A DNA stretch of 22,527 nucleotides from Parvularia atlantis (taxonomy: Eukaryota; Opisthokonta; Rotosphaerida): contig CALSCO010002058.1 of assembly GCA_943704415.1 (NCBI GenBank), positions 1-22,527 on the forward strand, written 5' to 3'. The notes below the pieces were generated by a model. That model saw nothing but the letters and a program-made list of their open reading frames with translations, had not been told where the DNA came from and searched no databases. This document shows positions 8,737 through 17,947 of this stretch, piece after piece. The position numbers and the translations under genes are program-made. Within the stretch, counting starts at the first letter, position 1, and the number at the start of each line of letters is the position of its first letter.

Positions 8737-11700
8737 ATGCGTGCCACGGCCGCCGTCGCCGTGGTCCTCGCCAGCGCGCTCGCGTCGCTCGCCGCGGCCG
8801 CGTGCGGGCCGTACCAGTGCCACCTGCCGCAGGGCTGCCCCGGTGCGCCCATCCCGGCCGACTTTGTGTTTGCGGTCGACACGTCGGGCTCGATGTCCAA
8901 CGCGATCAACGGCGTCATCAACGGTGCGCCTCGCTTGCTTCTTGCCCCCTCGCTGCGCCTGTGTGCTCAATCGCGTGCGTCTGCAGGCGTCAACGCGTTC
9001 GTCAACGCGGCCGTGCAGCCCAACAACGTCTACAACGTCGACGCCTCGTTCACGCTCGTGCTCTTCTCGGAGCCCTACACCGACCCGACGCTCGTGGTGC
9101 AGAACACGGTGCGCAAGACGCGTGTGCACGAGGCGGCTCTGAAACACGCCTCACACGCGCCGTTTCACGCACCGCAGAAATCCGCCTCGACGTTCCTCAA
9201 CCGGCTCAACCGGCTCACGCCGTCGTCGCTCACGGGCTGGCGCGAGACGGGCCTCGAGACGATGCGCTGCATCGCCAACGGCGCTGCCACGCGCAACATG
9301 AACATCGCGTTCCGCTCGGGCGCGAAGCGTGTGCTGCTGTTCTTCACCGGTGCGCCGCCGTTGTCTCACCCGATTCGCCGGCACCACTGACCGCGCGCTG
9401 CGCGCAGACGAGGACTCGGACCCGGCCAACTACCCGGCCAACTCGTACCAGAGCGTGACCGACTACAACAAGTGGTGCGCGCCCAGGTCAATCACGGGCA
9501 AGAATCTGCCACCGGCCGACTACTACAACGGTTTCTACCCGGCGTACATCTCGGACGCCAACTGGAACAGCCAGTGGCAGCGCGAGATCACCGACACGGC
9601 CAACATCCTCATCAGCCAAGAGTGGAGCGTCTACATGCTCGTCAACAACAAGGACTCGGACTTCATGACGTGCCTCAACTTTGTGCAGTACGGCAACCCG
9701 AACCTGGCCTCGCAGAACCCCGACTACACCGGTTGGAGCGCGTCGCAGACGCTGGCCAACCTGCGCGCGAGCTACGCCGGCAACTCGGTCCAGGTGCGCG
9801 GCCCGCGCGTGCACGCGCGCTGCCTGCGTGCTAATCATCCCCCGCTCGCGCGCCACGCTGCAGGGCCTCATGCTCGCCGCTGGGCGCATCGCCAAGACGT
9901 TCTACGTGTACAACGCGGCGCAGTCGTCCTTTGTGAGCAACTTCCTCCAGGGCATCGCCAACGACATCACCGCGTGCGATAGCTGCACGTATTACGGCTG
10001 CTCGGGCGGCCAGTGCCAGACGCCCGTCTACGTGTGTGACTGCGCCGGTCAGCGCATCCCCGGCGCGCCTGCGGACCTGTCCAACCCCAACAATGTGCGC
10101 GACAAGAACGGCGTGTGCTGCCCCAAGAACCAGATCGACTGCAACGGCGTGTGCAACGGCGGCGCCTTCTTCGAGACCAACTGCGGCGTGTGCGTGCCCG
10201 CCGGCACGTCGTCGCCCCCGGCCGGCTGCGTCCAGGTGCGTACGCATGCTCGCCATGGTAAGAAATTGTTATTCCTAACACGCGCCTCGCGCTCCGCAGG
10301 ACACGTGCCTCGCAGCCCCGAACTACTATCTCTCGACGCGCCCGGTCAACGGCGCCGCCTTCCAGCCGCTCCCTGCGCTTGCCTCGCCCGCAGGCTACAT
10401 GATTGCCCAGGGCAACGGGGACCTGATCAACGCCGGCGCGGCCAGCAGCTGGAACGCGGCGTCGGCCCAGAACCACTACCAGAGCTACGGCCGCTTCGAG
10501 GGCCGCTACTTCTGCACGTTCGACTCGGCCTACTACGCCAGCATCAACACGATTGGTTGCTCGGGCGCCGCGTGCGAGACCGACTTCTTCACGAAACTGA
10601 ACAACGTCAAGGCGGGCACGACCAAGACGCGCTGCCTAGCCGGTGCGCGCCCTGCTGATCACTCCGCAGAGCATCGCTGACCGCTTCTCTCCAGGCTCGC
10701 TGCGCAAGATCTCGCCCCAGCTGCGCGACTCGTGCGACCAGTGCATCAACAACCCGTCCAGCCCGCCCTACTGCGCCGTCGGCTGCACGCCGAATTTCTG
10801 CGGGCGGAGCGGCAGCACGTGCCAGGTGACCGTCTTCGGCAACAACTATGCCGCTTCGGGCGCGCCCCAGCTGGACCAGTGCGGCGTCTGCAACGGCGGC
10901 AACACGGACAAGGACGACTGTGGCGTGTGCTTTGGCAACAACGCGTCCAAGGACCCCTGCGGCAAGTGTCCCACCGACTCTGGTTTCAAGCTCGGCCAGG
11001 ACCTGTGCAGCCAGAACCTGTGCGCGGGCCTGTCCTGCTCCGTGCTCTGCGACGGCACAGCGTACGCTGGCTCGGGCGCCAAGCCCCGTGACCTGGACAA
11101 GTGCGGCAACTGCGTTCCAATCAGCGGCAACACTTACCCAAACAATGCCACGTGCATCGAGCAGTGTGACGGCACGTTCCGCGACAGCGTGCTCCCCGCC
11201 AACACGCAGCCGCCGTGCCGCGAGTTCGACCCGTGCGGCAACTGCGTCCCGTGCGGCACCAACCCGTTCAACTGCGTGCAGGACTGCTGGAGCGTGTGGG
11301 GCGGCTCGGCGCGGTACGACAGCTGCAACCAGTGCGTCGGTGGCACGTCCAACATCACCACGCCGTGTCTGCAGGACTGCAATAACCAGCCATACGTCGC
11401 CTCGGCCAACGCCGTCCCGCCGAACGCGCGCGACGTGTGCGGCACCTGCGTCCTCCAGGCCAATCTCGCCGACAAGGTGATCACGTGTGGCCAGTGCACC
11501 GACAACAACGCGGGCGCCATCGCGGCGCGCTACGACCAGTGCGGCAACTGCCTTAACGCGCCCGGCTACAACGCGGCGTGGTGTGCGCAGGACTGCGCGG
11601 GCGTGTACTACAACACGACGGGCAACAGCGCGTTTGCGGTGTACGACGACTGCGGCGTGTGCATCACCCCGGCCGAGCGGGCCAACTACAACAACCTGCG

Positions 11701-12517
11701 CGACAACTGCGGCGAGTGTTGGCCGTCGCGCAACAGCCCCAACTGGAACCGCCAGATTGTGATCGACCCCGTGCTCAACATCTCGTGCGGCTGCAACGCC
11801 ACGCTGTACTTCTGCCAGTTCTACAACGCGTCGATCTGCGGTGACTGCCCGCCGCTGTGCCCCTCGGGCGTCCAGGACAAGTGCCTGCGCTGCAGCGGCC
11901 AGAACCCGTTCTACAACCGCTTCGACGCCTGTGGCAACTGTTGCAATTCGGACGAGGAGTGCGCCAACAGCCCGACGAAGGACCTGTGCGGGACGTGCCT
12001 GGGCCCGATCACGTCCAACGCCGTGCTGGCGTCGCTGCCGTGCGGAAAGTGCCCAGCCAGCACACCAAACTACGTGCCCTTCTACATTGACTGCGCGGGC
12101 GTGTGCAACGGCAACTCGACCTACGACTGCCGCAACGTGTGCGCTGTCAACGGCACAACCAACTTCTGCACCGTGTGCAACTCGCAGGGTCTGTGCACGC
12201 AGATCTGCGGCAACGGGATCCGCGAGGGGTCGGAGGCGTGCGACGACGGCGACAGCAACGGCAAGAACGGCGCGTGCAACACGGACTGCACCACGGTCAG
12301 CAGCAACCAGACGGGCGCGATCGTCGGCGGCGTGATTGGTGGCATCGCCGCGGCCCTGGCCCTGCTCGCCGCGCTCGCGTTCCTGGTCTACTACGCCAAG
12401 AAGAACGGCCTGATGGGCTTCTCCAAGCAGGGTAGCGACTTCACCCACGCCAACATGAACCCGATGTACAAGCAGCAGACGACGGTCGCCTCCAACCCGC
12501 TCTACCAGAACGTGTGA
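8737..12517 (+). CDS. Sib/integrin-beta-like adhesion receptor: VWA, Cys-rich repeats, one TM, double NPxY tail
   Basis: Seven exons: 8737-8923, 8987-9108, 9178-9349, 9408-9793, 9864-10235, 10300-10642, 10695-12517, joining to 1134 residues. Residues 1-22 are a signal peptide. A von Willebrand A domain follows, with the metal-binding D48-T-S-G-S-M in FVFAVDTSGSM. After it come about ten cysteine repeats of the type D-x-CG(V/N)C, for example DQCGVCNGG, DKCGNCV, YDQCGNC, YDDCGVC, FDACGNC. Before the membrane lies a CGNGIREGSEACDDG block as in Myxococcus-type disulphide repeats. The transmembrane segment (about 1068-1094) is glycine-rich (IVGGVIGGIAAAL). The ~39-residue tail ends in NPMY (1116-1119) and NPLY (1128-1131), like integrin beta tails and Dictyostelium Sib proteins, where NPxY binds talin-type PTB domains. 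Inferred role: substrate adhesion or phagocytosis. An alternative is an unrelated VWA receptor with chance NPxY motifs. Confidence 0.85.
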
Positions 12518-12641
12518 TCGCGCTCTGTCTTTCCCCCCATGCGCATCATGTTGCCGTTGCGTTTCCCCCCAACTGTTCTGTGTTTGCTTTTTCGGGTTCT
12601 TTGCCTCTTGAGACACGGTGGCGCAGCGGGCAGCTGCTGGG

Positions 12642-13589
12642 TCACTCGTCGTCGCTGCCGTACGCGGCGCCGAGCAGCGACGCGGCTGGTGCGGGAACCG
12701 GCGCAGATGCTGCCGCGGGCTTGGCTGCTGCTGCTGTCGCGGGCTTGGCTGCCGCTGCTGTCGCGGGCTTGGCTGCTGCTGTGGACGAGGACGTGTCGAC
12801 CGATGGCCGCTTAGCAGCCGGCGCCTCTGACCCGGTCGCTGGTGCCGCTGCTGCCGCTGGTGCCGTCGCCATTGTGCCCGCCGCCGTCCCCGCCGCCGGC
12901 TCCGACGCCTTGCGCTTGCGCACGATGCCACCGCCGCCGAGCAGCGCGCGTTGCAGATCAGGCTTCTTGTGCGCGGCTGCTGCGGGCGCGGGTGCCGCCG
13001 CCGTCGCCGGCGCGTCGATCGCGCTCATCGCGCTGCCGGTGCTGCTCGCGGCGGCCGCGGCGGCGCGGAACGCCATCAGCTGCTCCTCCTCCTCACGGCG
13101 ACGGAGGCGGGCGGCGCGCTTCTGCGTCGCGTCGACCTCGGCCAGATACGACGCGTCCTCCTCGTCCAGCAGCGGCACATGGTTCGCTGCGCGGATTCGG
13201 CCGCGCGCGGCATCAGTGAAACGCGCCCGCGACGCGCCCGCGACGCCGCCGCGACGCCCGCCCCATCGACACGCAACTCATCTTGAACTGGGCCTCGAAC
13301 TCCTCCTGCTTCTTGGCCTTCTGCTCGGCCAGCTGCATGTACAGCGGCCGCCCGTCGTACGCGGCCTCGGCGATCTCGCCCGGCGGCGCGTGGCCGGCTG
13401 CGTCGTCGTCGTCGTCACGTCGATCAGCGATCAGGGCCGACGTCGACGGCGGCGCAAAGGCGCGCCTTTGCTCGGATCGGCCGCGCGCGCCTTTTCCCAC
13501 TCGGCGCGGCGCCGCTCGCGCGCCTCGTCCAGCTCGCGCTGCGACACGAACTTGCTCGTGCTCACGACCGGCACGCCGTCGTAGTCCAT
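12642..13589 (-). CDS. PSME3IP1: NIP30/FAM192A family protein (PSME3-interacting protein homologue)
   Basis: Three exons on the minus strand: 13589-13466, 13397-13278, 13186-12642, giving 262 residues (human 254). The N-terminal NIP30 domain is clear: SKFVSQRELDEARERRR, EWEKARAADP, then YDGRPLYMQLAEQKAKK and EEFEAQFKM followed by LDEEDASYLAEV. In animals the family binds the nuclear PA28-gamma (PSME3) proteasome activator. The C-terminal half is low-complexity Ala/Pro/Lys with KRKASEP and AKRPS, which look like nuclear localisation motifs, and three KPATAAAA-like repeats before the acidic end YGSDDE. The donor of intron 1 is uncertain: AAAG|GCGCGC (a GC-AG intron of 68 nt) or a GTCGAC at 13447, which stays in frame and adds six residues. 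Intron 2 (91 nt) is the longest here and starts GTTGCG. The ATG at 13589 directly precedes the conserved part. Confidence 0.85.
12714..12785 (-). repeat. Three 24-bp tandem repeats coding for AKPATAAA-type units
   Basis: On the plus strand a unit close to GCGGGCTTGGCTGCTGCTGC occurs three times in a row with a 24-base period and few differences. It lies inside the last exon of the NIP30-like gene and encodes Lys-Pro-Ala-rich octapeptides like those of histone H1 tails. It is a simple in-frame expansion, not a mobile element. Confidence 0.75.
13398..13465 (-). other. Probable GC-AG intron in the NIP30-like gene
   Basis: With the donor AAAG|GCGCGC at 13465 and the acceptor CGACGCAG, the exons join to ADPSK-AGHAPPGE with no extra residues. 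A GT donor at 13447 (GTCGAC) would also keep the frame, so the GC donor is likely but not forced. Confidence 0.5.
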
Positions 13590-13872
13590 CGGGGGGGCGA
13601 GGCGGCGGCTGCGAGGCGGCGCGATGAGCGCGGCGACTGCACCCTCACCGCCATGCATGTTTGCTCACTTTGTATGAAGCGCGATGAAATGTGGAGCCGC
13701 GATGCGTGTGGCTGGAAAGCACAACAGACGTGTCCTCCTGCTGCCACGGTGGATGCGCGCCGATAGACGCATGCGGCGCGGGCAGCATGTCGTACTTCCG
13801 CCGCATCGCGTATCGTACGGGTGTCGTGGCGACCGCGTGCGCGCCGAGTCGCTCATCCTCTCGTTGCGCCAG
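13590..13872. promoter_or_regulatory. Divergent promoter region NIP30-like / LSM6
   Basis: The two genes are transcribed away from each other from this 283-base interval. The middle (about 13655-13700) is AT-richer. No CCAAT box of the 10-mer type and no TATA box were seen. A pyrimidine-rich run ending in CCAG abuts the LSM6 ATG. An open frame runs upstream of the LSM6 start, but it has no family similarity. Confidence 0.4.
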
Positions 13873-14230
13873 ATGGACGCCACGCCGCGCCGCAAGCCGT
13901 CTGACTTCCTCAAGTACGCGATCGGGCGGCCGGTCGTGGTCAAGCTGACGTCGGGCGTGGACTACCGCGGTGCGCGGCCCCGCCTGTGCGCGCGGCGATA
14001 GCGCTCACGGCAGGCGGACGGGGCGCGGCAGGGACGCTGGCGTGTCTTGACGGCTTCATGAACATCGCGCTCGAGAACACGGAGGAGCTGGTGAGCGGCC
14101 GCGTGACCAACAAGTACGGCGACGCCTTCATCCGCGGTAACAACGGTGCGCCCGCCCTCTCCTCCCCGCGCATCCGCCTGCTGCTGATCGGCCGCGCCAG
14201 TCCTGTACATCAGCACGCTCAAGGCCTAGA
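13873..14230 (+). CDS. LSM6: U6 snRNA-associated Sm-like protein LSm6
   Basis: Three exons (13873-13969, 14032-14145, 14202-14230) give 79 residues; human LSM6 has 80. The whole Sm fold is present. Sm1 is PSDFLKYAIGRPVVVKL, SGVDYRG and LACLDGFMNIAL; Sm2 is KYGDAFIRGNNVLYIST. LSm6 belongs to the LSm2-8 ring on U6 snRNA (splicing, nucleus) and the LSm1-7 ring (mRNA decay, cytoplasm). Both introns (62 and 56 nt) begin GTGCGC. The conserved sequence starts a few residues after the chosen ATG. The stop lies only 45 bases from the stop of the convergent gene on the other strand, so the two 3' UTRs must be tiny or overlap. Confidence 0.97.
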
Positions 14231-14275
14231 CACGCCGATGCGACCGCGCGACTGAGAGAGAAAGATCGCCTGTCG

Positions 14276-14790
14276 CTAAGGTGGCGGAGGTGCATCAGTG
14301 GCGCTCTCGTCGGGCGGCGGCGGCTGCGCGGGCGGGAAGCCCTCGGGCGGGCGCGTGCGCAGCTCCCAGACGGGCGGGCGGGGCGGGCGCGCGGCGGCCT
14401 TGCGCGCGATGTGCGCGTCCCAGATGGCCTGCGGCTCCACGCGATCAGCGGCATGCGCGGCGATGCCGTGGCGCGGCCCACCCTGGCCTCGTCGGGCGGG
14501 CGCGTCTTGGTGCCGAGGCACGTGCGCAGGTCGCGCCACTGCTCGCCGCAGCCGCGCACGGTGCCGTACTGGTAGTAGTGCTTGAACTGGTACGCGAGGC
14601 CTGTGCACGCGCATGCTGCCATCGGCCGATCGCGCGGGGCGGCACAGGTTGCTCGCAAGCGCGCACTGCTGCAGTAGAACAGCGTGTCGATCATCGCCAT
14701 GCAGTCGAGCTTGAACGGCGGCGGCGGCGGCGGCGCGAGCTCGGCCGGCTCGAGCAGAACGTCGAGAGGCCCGTCATCGTCCGCGGGCAT
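14276..14790 (-). CDS. Twin CX9C protein of the C22orf39 (DUF3128) family
   Basis: Three exons (14790-14667, 14600-14482, 14428-14276) give 131 residues. The core carries two CX9C motifs, CMAMIDTLFYC and CGEQWRDLRTC, separated by AYQFKHYYQYG, as in human C22orf39 with its HHYYVHG...CEQW. Twin CX9C proteins fold as a helical hairpin held by two disulphides, and many are imported into the mitochondrial intermembrane space by Mia40. The location here is inferred. The N-terminus has a run of six prolines, and the C-terminus (IWDAHIARKAAARPP, then a Pro-rich end) matches the family's variable tail in style. Introns are 66 and 53 nt. A longer frame continues upstream of the chosen ATG but is not conserved. 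The next minus-strand gene ends 183 bases upstream. Confidence 0.85.
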
Positions 14791-14973
14791 CTTTTTCGAT
14801 CGACTTTTCGAGACATGCGACACTGGCCGGCGACTCCGTTCACCAGCGGCGCGCGCGGGGCGTTGTACAAGAGCAAGTCCGCGCACGAGGGGGTGGGGTG
14901 GGGCGCGGGCCATTTTTGCTACAGGGAGGGAGGAGCGGCGGGGAGGGCGGCAGGCAGACAGGGGCGGTCGGGC

Positions 14974-15874
14974 TCAGGCGGCGGCGATGCGCGGGCGCTT
15001 CGTCGCGGCTGGGTCGGCTGTCTCTGGCCCGCGCGTGCCGGCTGCTGCTGGCCGCTCGAGCTTGCGCTTGGGTGCGAGCTGCGGGCGAGGGCACAATCAG
15101 CATCAGCGGATCACACCTTGCGTCCTGCGAACGCACCTCGGCGGCATGCTGCTTTGCGCTCTGCAGCTGCGCCTGCAGCTCGGCCTTCTGCCGCTGCAGC
15201 GTCTTCATGTACTGCAGCGCGAACTTGAGCTTGCGCTGCGCGTCCAGCTCGGCCGGCGGCGGGGAGGGCGGCAAAGCGGCGGTCGCAGGCGCCGCCGAGA
15301 CGGTCGCGGGCCCGGCTTTGCGCCCCGCCACGGCCGCCAGCGACACAACAGCAACAGGCACAAGCAGCGCATCGTCCGCGGCCCCGCCCCTTGACACGCG
15401 CGCCTCGAGCTGACGAATGTATTCGGCGGCGCGCCGGAGCACGTCGGCCTTGCTGGCGGACGCGGCGACGGTGCCAGCGGGCAGCGACCTGCGACGGCCA
15501 CGCGACACGGGTGAGACGCGGGCGAAGCACGAGCGCGCGTCGGGACGCGCACCGGCGCAGCACGTCGAAGCCTGAGTTTATCGACGCGCGCCGCTTCTTC
15601 TCGGCCTCGAGGCGCGAGTGCTCTGCCGTCGACGTGAGCGGCACGCAGGGAAGGCGCGGGATACGCGCGGCGCACCCGATGGCGACGACGGCGACAGCGG
15701 CGGCGTCAGTTCGCCCTCGGACGCCGAGGACGCCGCCAAGGCGGGACCCGCCGACGCGGTCGACGCGGGCGAGGCCGACAGCGACGCCGCCGACGCCGCG
15801 GACGACTCGGCCGCCAGCTTGTGCTCGTGCGCGACGACCGAGAGCAGCGCGCTCGTGAGCGGCGGGTGCGTCAT
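14974..15874 (-). CDS. Basic helix-loop-helix transcription factor with C-terminal coiled coil
   Basis: Four exons (15874-15676, 15622-15553, 15488-15137, 15078-14974) give 241 residues. An Ala/Ser-rich N-terminus (1-66) is followed by the basic region and helix 1, EHSRLEAEKKRRASIN and SGFDVLRR (about 67-90), a loop SLPAGTVAAS, and helix 2 SKADVLRRAAEYIRQLE (102-118). A second helix-rich stretch, QRKLKFALQYMKTLQRQ to about 205, could be a coiled coil. The C-terminus has basic motifs APKRKLERP and TKRPRIAAA, likely nuclear localisation signals. Aligned on E-KKRR-x-x-IN, the residue before the DNA-reading glutamate is A, and position 5 is R rather than the usual H; an H lies two residues earlier. 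The closest general resemblance is to MLX/SREBP-type and plant bHLHs. A consensus E-box CACGTG lies in its divergent promoter. Introns are 53, 64 and 58 nt. Confidence 0.85.
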
Positions 15875-15974
15875 GAGGCGGCGCGGTGATGAAGGCACGA
15901 AGGAGGGAAAGATGACGGCGCGCGGCGTGACACTTCCATAAACGGCAGATGGCCTGATGAGGCGTTGATATCGA

Positions 15975-16019
15975 CCAATCAGCGTGCGTAACGTCAGCGG
16001 CACGTGCGGCCAATCAGCG
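15975..16019. promoter_or_regulatory. Divergent promoter bHLH / CAP gene: two CCAATCAGCG boxes, ACGTCA and an E-box
   Basis: CCAATCAGCG occurs at 15975-15984 and again at 16010-16019, 35 bases apart. The first is followed after six bases by ACGTCA (15991-15996), exactly as upstream of the mannosidase gene. A palindromic E-box CACGTG lies at 16001-16006, between the two CCAAT boxes. The CAP gene ATG is 47 bases to the right and the bHLH gene ATG about 100 bases to the left, so the block can serve both. Factor identity (NF-Y, bZIP, bHLH) is inferred from known site preferences. Confidence 0.6.
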
Positions 16020-16066
16020 CGCACCACGACTTTCGACAAGCGCGTGGCTGGGCAGCGAGAGCACCG

Positions 16067-17832
16067 ATGGCGGCGAGCGGCGCGGCGCGGCTGCTGATCG
16101 CGGCGGCGCTGCTCAGCGCGACACGCGGCGTCGCGGCGGCGTCGCGTGCGTGTTTCGCGTGTGTTGCGGGTGCATCGCGATGATCGCTGATCTCCCCCCC
16201 CTTGCGCAGCGGCCGACGCGTACAACCTCTACGACCCCGCGCCCAAGTGCGTCGCCGACGGCCTGTGCCCGGCCGAGGCGCACTACAGCAGCCCCGAGGA
16301 GCGCATGATGCTGACCAAGATCAATTCGCTCCGCTTCGGTCCGATGCCGCGCCGTTTTCCTGATGCGGACGATCGCTGACACGGGGCGGGCGGCGCCCAG
16401 ACCCGACGCTGCACATCACGCGCAGCTTTGACGACGACCAGGTCTGCGCCCTCGCGCGCACCGGCGGCCAGGTCGCCGCGAACGACCCGCTGTTCTGGCG
16501 CAGCGACTTGGCGCAGGCCGCCAAGTTCCACGCCTGGGCGATGGCCACGTCGAGCACGCCGTGCGCGTCGTCGTCACTGGATCGGCTGCGGCCCTGATTC
16601 GCGGGCGGCGTAGGTGCCTGCAGCAGGACACGTGCCCCGACGTGTGCCGCCTGTTTGACGGCAGTTGCGCGATGCACGCGCGCCTCGCGCGCTTCCACGA
16701 GTTCAACGACCCGCGCTCGGTCCGGCAGGTCGTCGGCAAGGGCGACGCCGACAGCGTGCTCGTGCGCGCGCCCTGGTCTCCTCAGCCCGCTCGTGCTGAC
16801 AGCGAGGTCGGCGCGCAGAACGCGTGGATCCGCAGCACCGACACCTGCGCCGTCCTGTTCTCGCGCCGGCACGACACGATCGGCGTCGGCATGTGGCGCG
16901 CCGACAGCGGCGAGCAGTTCTGGACCGTCGTCATCTCCGAGGCCCAGCCCGAGCAGACCCACCACCGCCTCACGCTCTCGGCCGGCTCGCACGTGCCCAC
17001 GGACGACAACCTCAAGATCCGCTTCCTCGTGCACTACTACGACCGCACCCCCGACGAGGGCCTCAAGGCGCGTCTGCGCTCATGCTAACGACGGACGACG
17101 GTGCTGACGGCGCCGTGCAGGAGTTTGCCGCCGTGGTCGACGGCACGTTCCACCACCTGACGCGTCATCGCATGGACAGCGCGCGTGCCGAGGTGCACGG
17201 GCGCACGGGGCTGTACGAGGTGCGCGCTCGCCCCCCATGCGCCTGCAGACGCCGTGGCTCACGCCCGCGCGCGTAGGACGTCGTGCCGATCGACCCGGAC
17301 GACCACAGCTGCCACCAATATTACTTCAAGTTCCGCACAGGCTCGTCCGCGCATGAGATGCGCCTGCCCGAGCAGGCGCGCGCGCCACGCTGTGTGTGCG
17401 CTGCGCCGCTCACAGCGAGAGCGCAGGGCGTGTACTGGACGACGGGCGTGGGCGACTGCAAGCAGGTGTACTCGGACGAGGACGTGGAGCAGCACCCGAC
17501 GCCCAAGTTCCTTAGGGAGGAGGTGCACTACGCGCTGTGCCCCGCTCGCGCCTGCCTGCTCACACTTGCCGCACACGCAGGAGGACGTGCACGAGGAGCA
17601 CCGCCCGGGCTACAAGAAGTCACCCACGTTCTGGCAGAGCTACGTGCGTCGCACTCATGCCGCTGGCGCGAAGCCGTGCTGACGACGCGCGCAGGGCCTG
17701 TACCTCGTCCTCGGCGCCGTCGCCTTTGCGCTGTGGCGCGTGCGCCGCCGCCTCAACATGCACATCACGGCCGTGCTCTCGGGCTTCAGCGGCGATAGCG
17801 CCCGCCCGCGCGGCCCGCCCGTGCGCCCGTAA
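16067..17832 (+). CDS. Membrane-anchored CAP/SCP-domain protein
   Basis: Ten exons: 16067-16145, 16210-16338, 16401-16560, 16614-16761, 16819-17067, 17121-17219, 17277-17375, 17427-17522, 17581-17643, 17695-17832, giving 419 residues. A signal peptide (LLIAAALLSATRGVAAA) leads into a CAP (SCP/PR1) domain. Helix 1 is MMLTKINSLR; then come DPLFWRSDLAQAAKFHAWAM, the conserved SVLNAWIRSTDTCAVLF, and DTIGVGMW with the closing strand FWTVVI. A second, unassigned extracellular region follows (residues about 215-370), then a TM helix in the last exon (LYLVLGAVAFALW) and a short basic tail. CAP proteins are usually secreted; this one is type I membrane-bound. The classical CAP histidines are not obvious. 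Intron 16762-16818 (57 nt) has no stop, but removing it restores the CAP helix. Intron 17068-17120 is GC-AG. The segment 17376-17426 (51 nt, CAG|GCGCGC) may be a further GC-AG intron or coding. Confidence 0.8.
17068..17120 (+). other. GC-AG intron in the CAP gene
   Basis: Exon 5 ends DEGLK with AAG|GCGCGT and the acceptor is GCCGTGCAG before EFAAVVDG. Reading through meets a TAA within 21 bases, so splicing is required. The nearby GT donor (GTCTGC) puts the next exon out of frame. The intron contains CTAAC and CTGAC motifs. Confidence 0.8.
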
Positions 17833-17947
17833 AGCACGAGAAACGCGCCGGCGCGGGCCGGCCCGGCGTCGCGCGCGCCTTGTTTCTCGCCCTTGGCACG
17901 GCTCAATCACGACTTTTGCGTTTCGCGCCTTTTGCTCACAGTACAGA

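Noticed and set aside
8149-9390. Long plus-strand frame joining the end of the mannosidase gene to the VWA domain
   Set aside because: It arises because stops are rare in the GC-rich spacer. The signal peptide at 8737 and the complete mannosidase C-terminus show two separate genes.
8737-12517. Receptor as a thrombospondin, ADAM or furin-like protease
   Set aside because: The D-x-CGVC repeats resemble such regions only in cysteine density. No protease motif is present, and the VWA, TM and NPxY architecture fits Sib/integrin-beta-like proteins better.
10607-12931. Very long antisense frame (774 codons) opposite the Cys-rich receptor
   Set aside because: It is a shadow of the repetitive TGC/GGC codons of the sense gene and crosses into the unrelated 3' end of the NIP30-like gene. 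No domain is recognisable.
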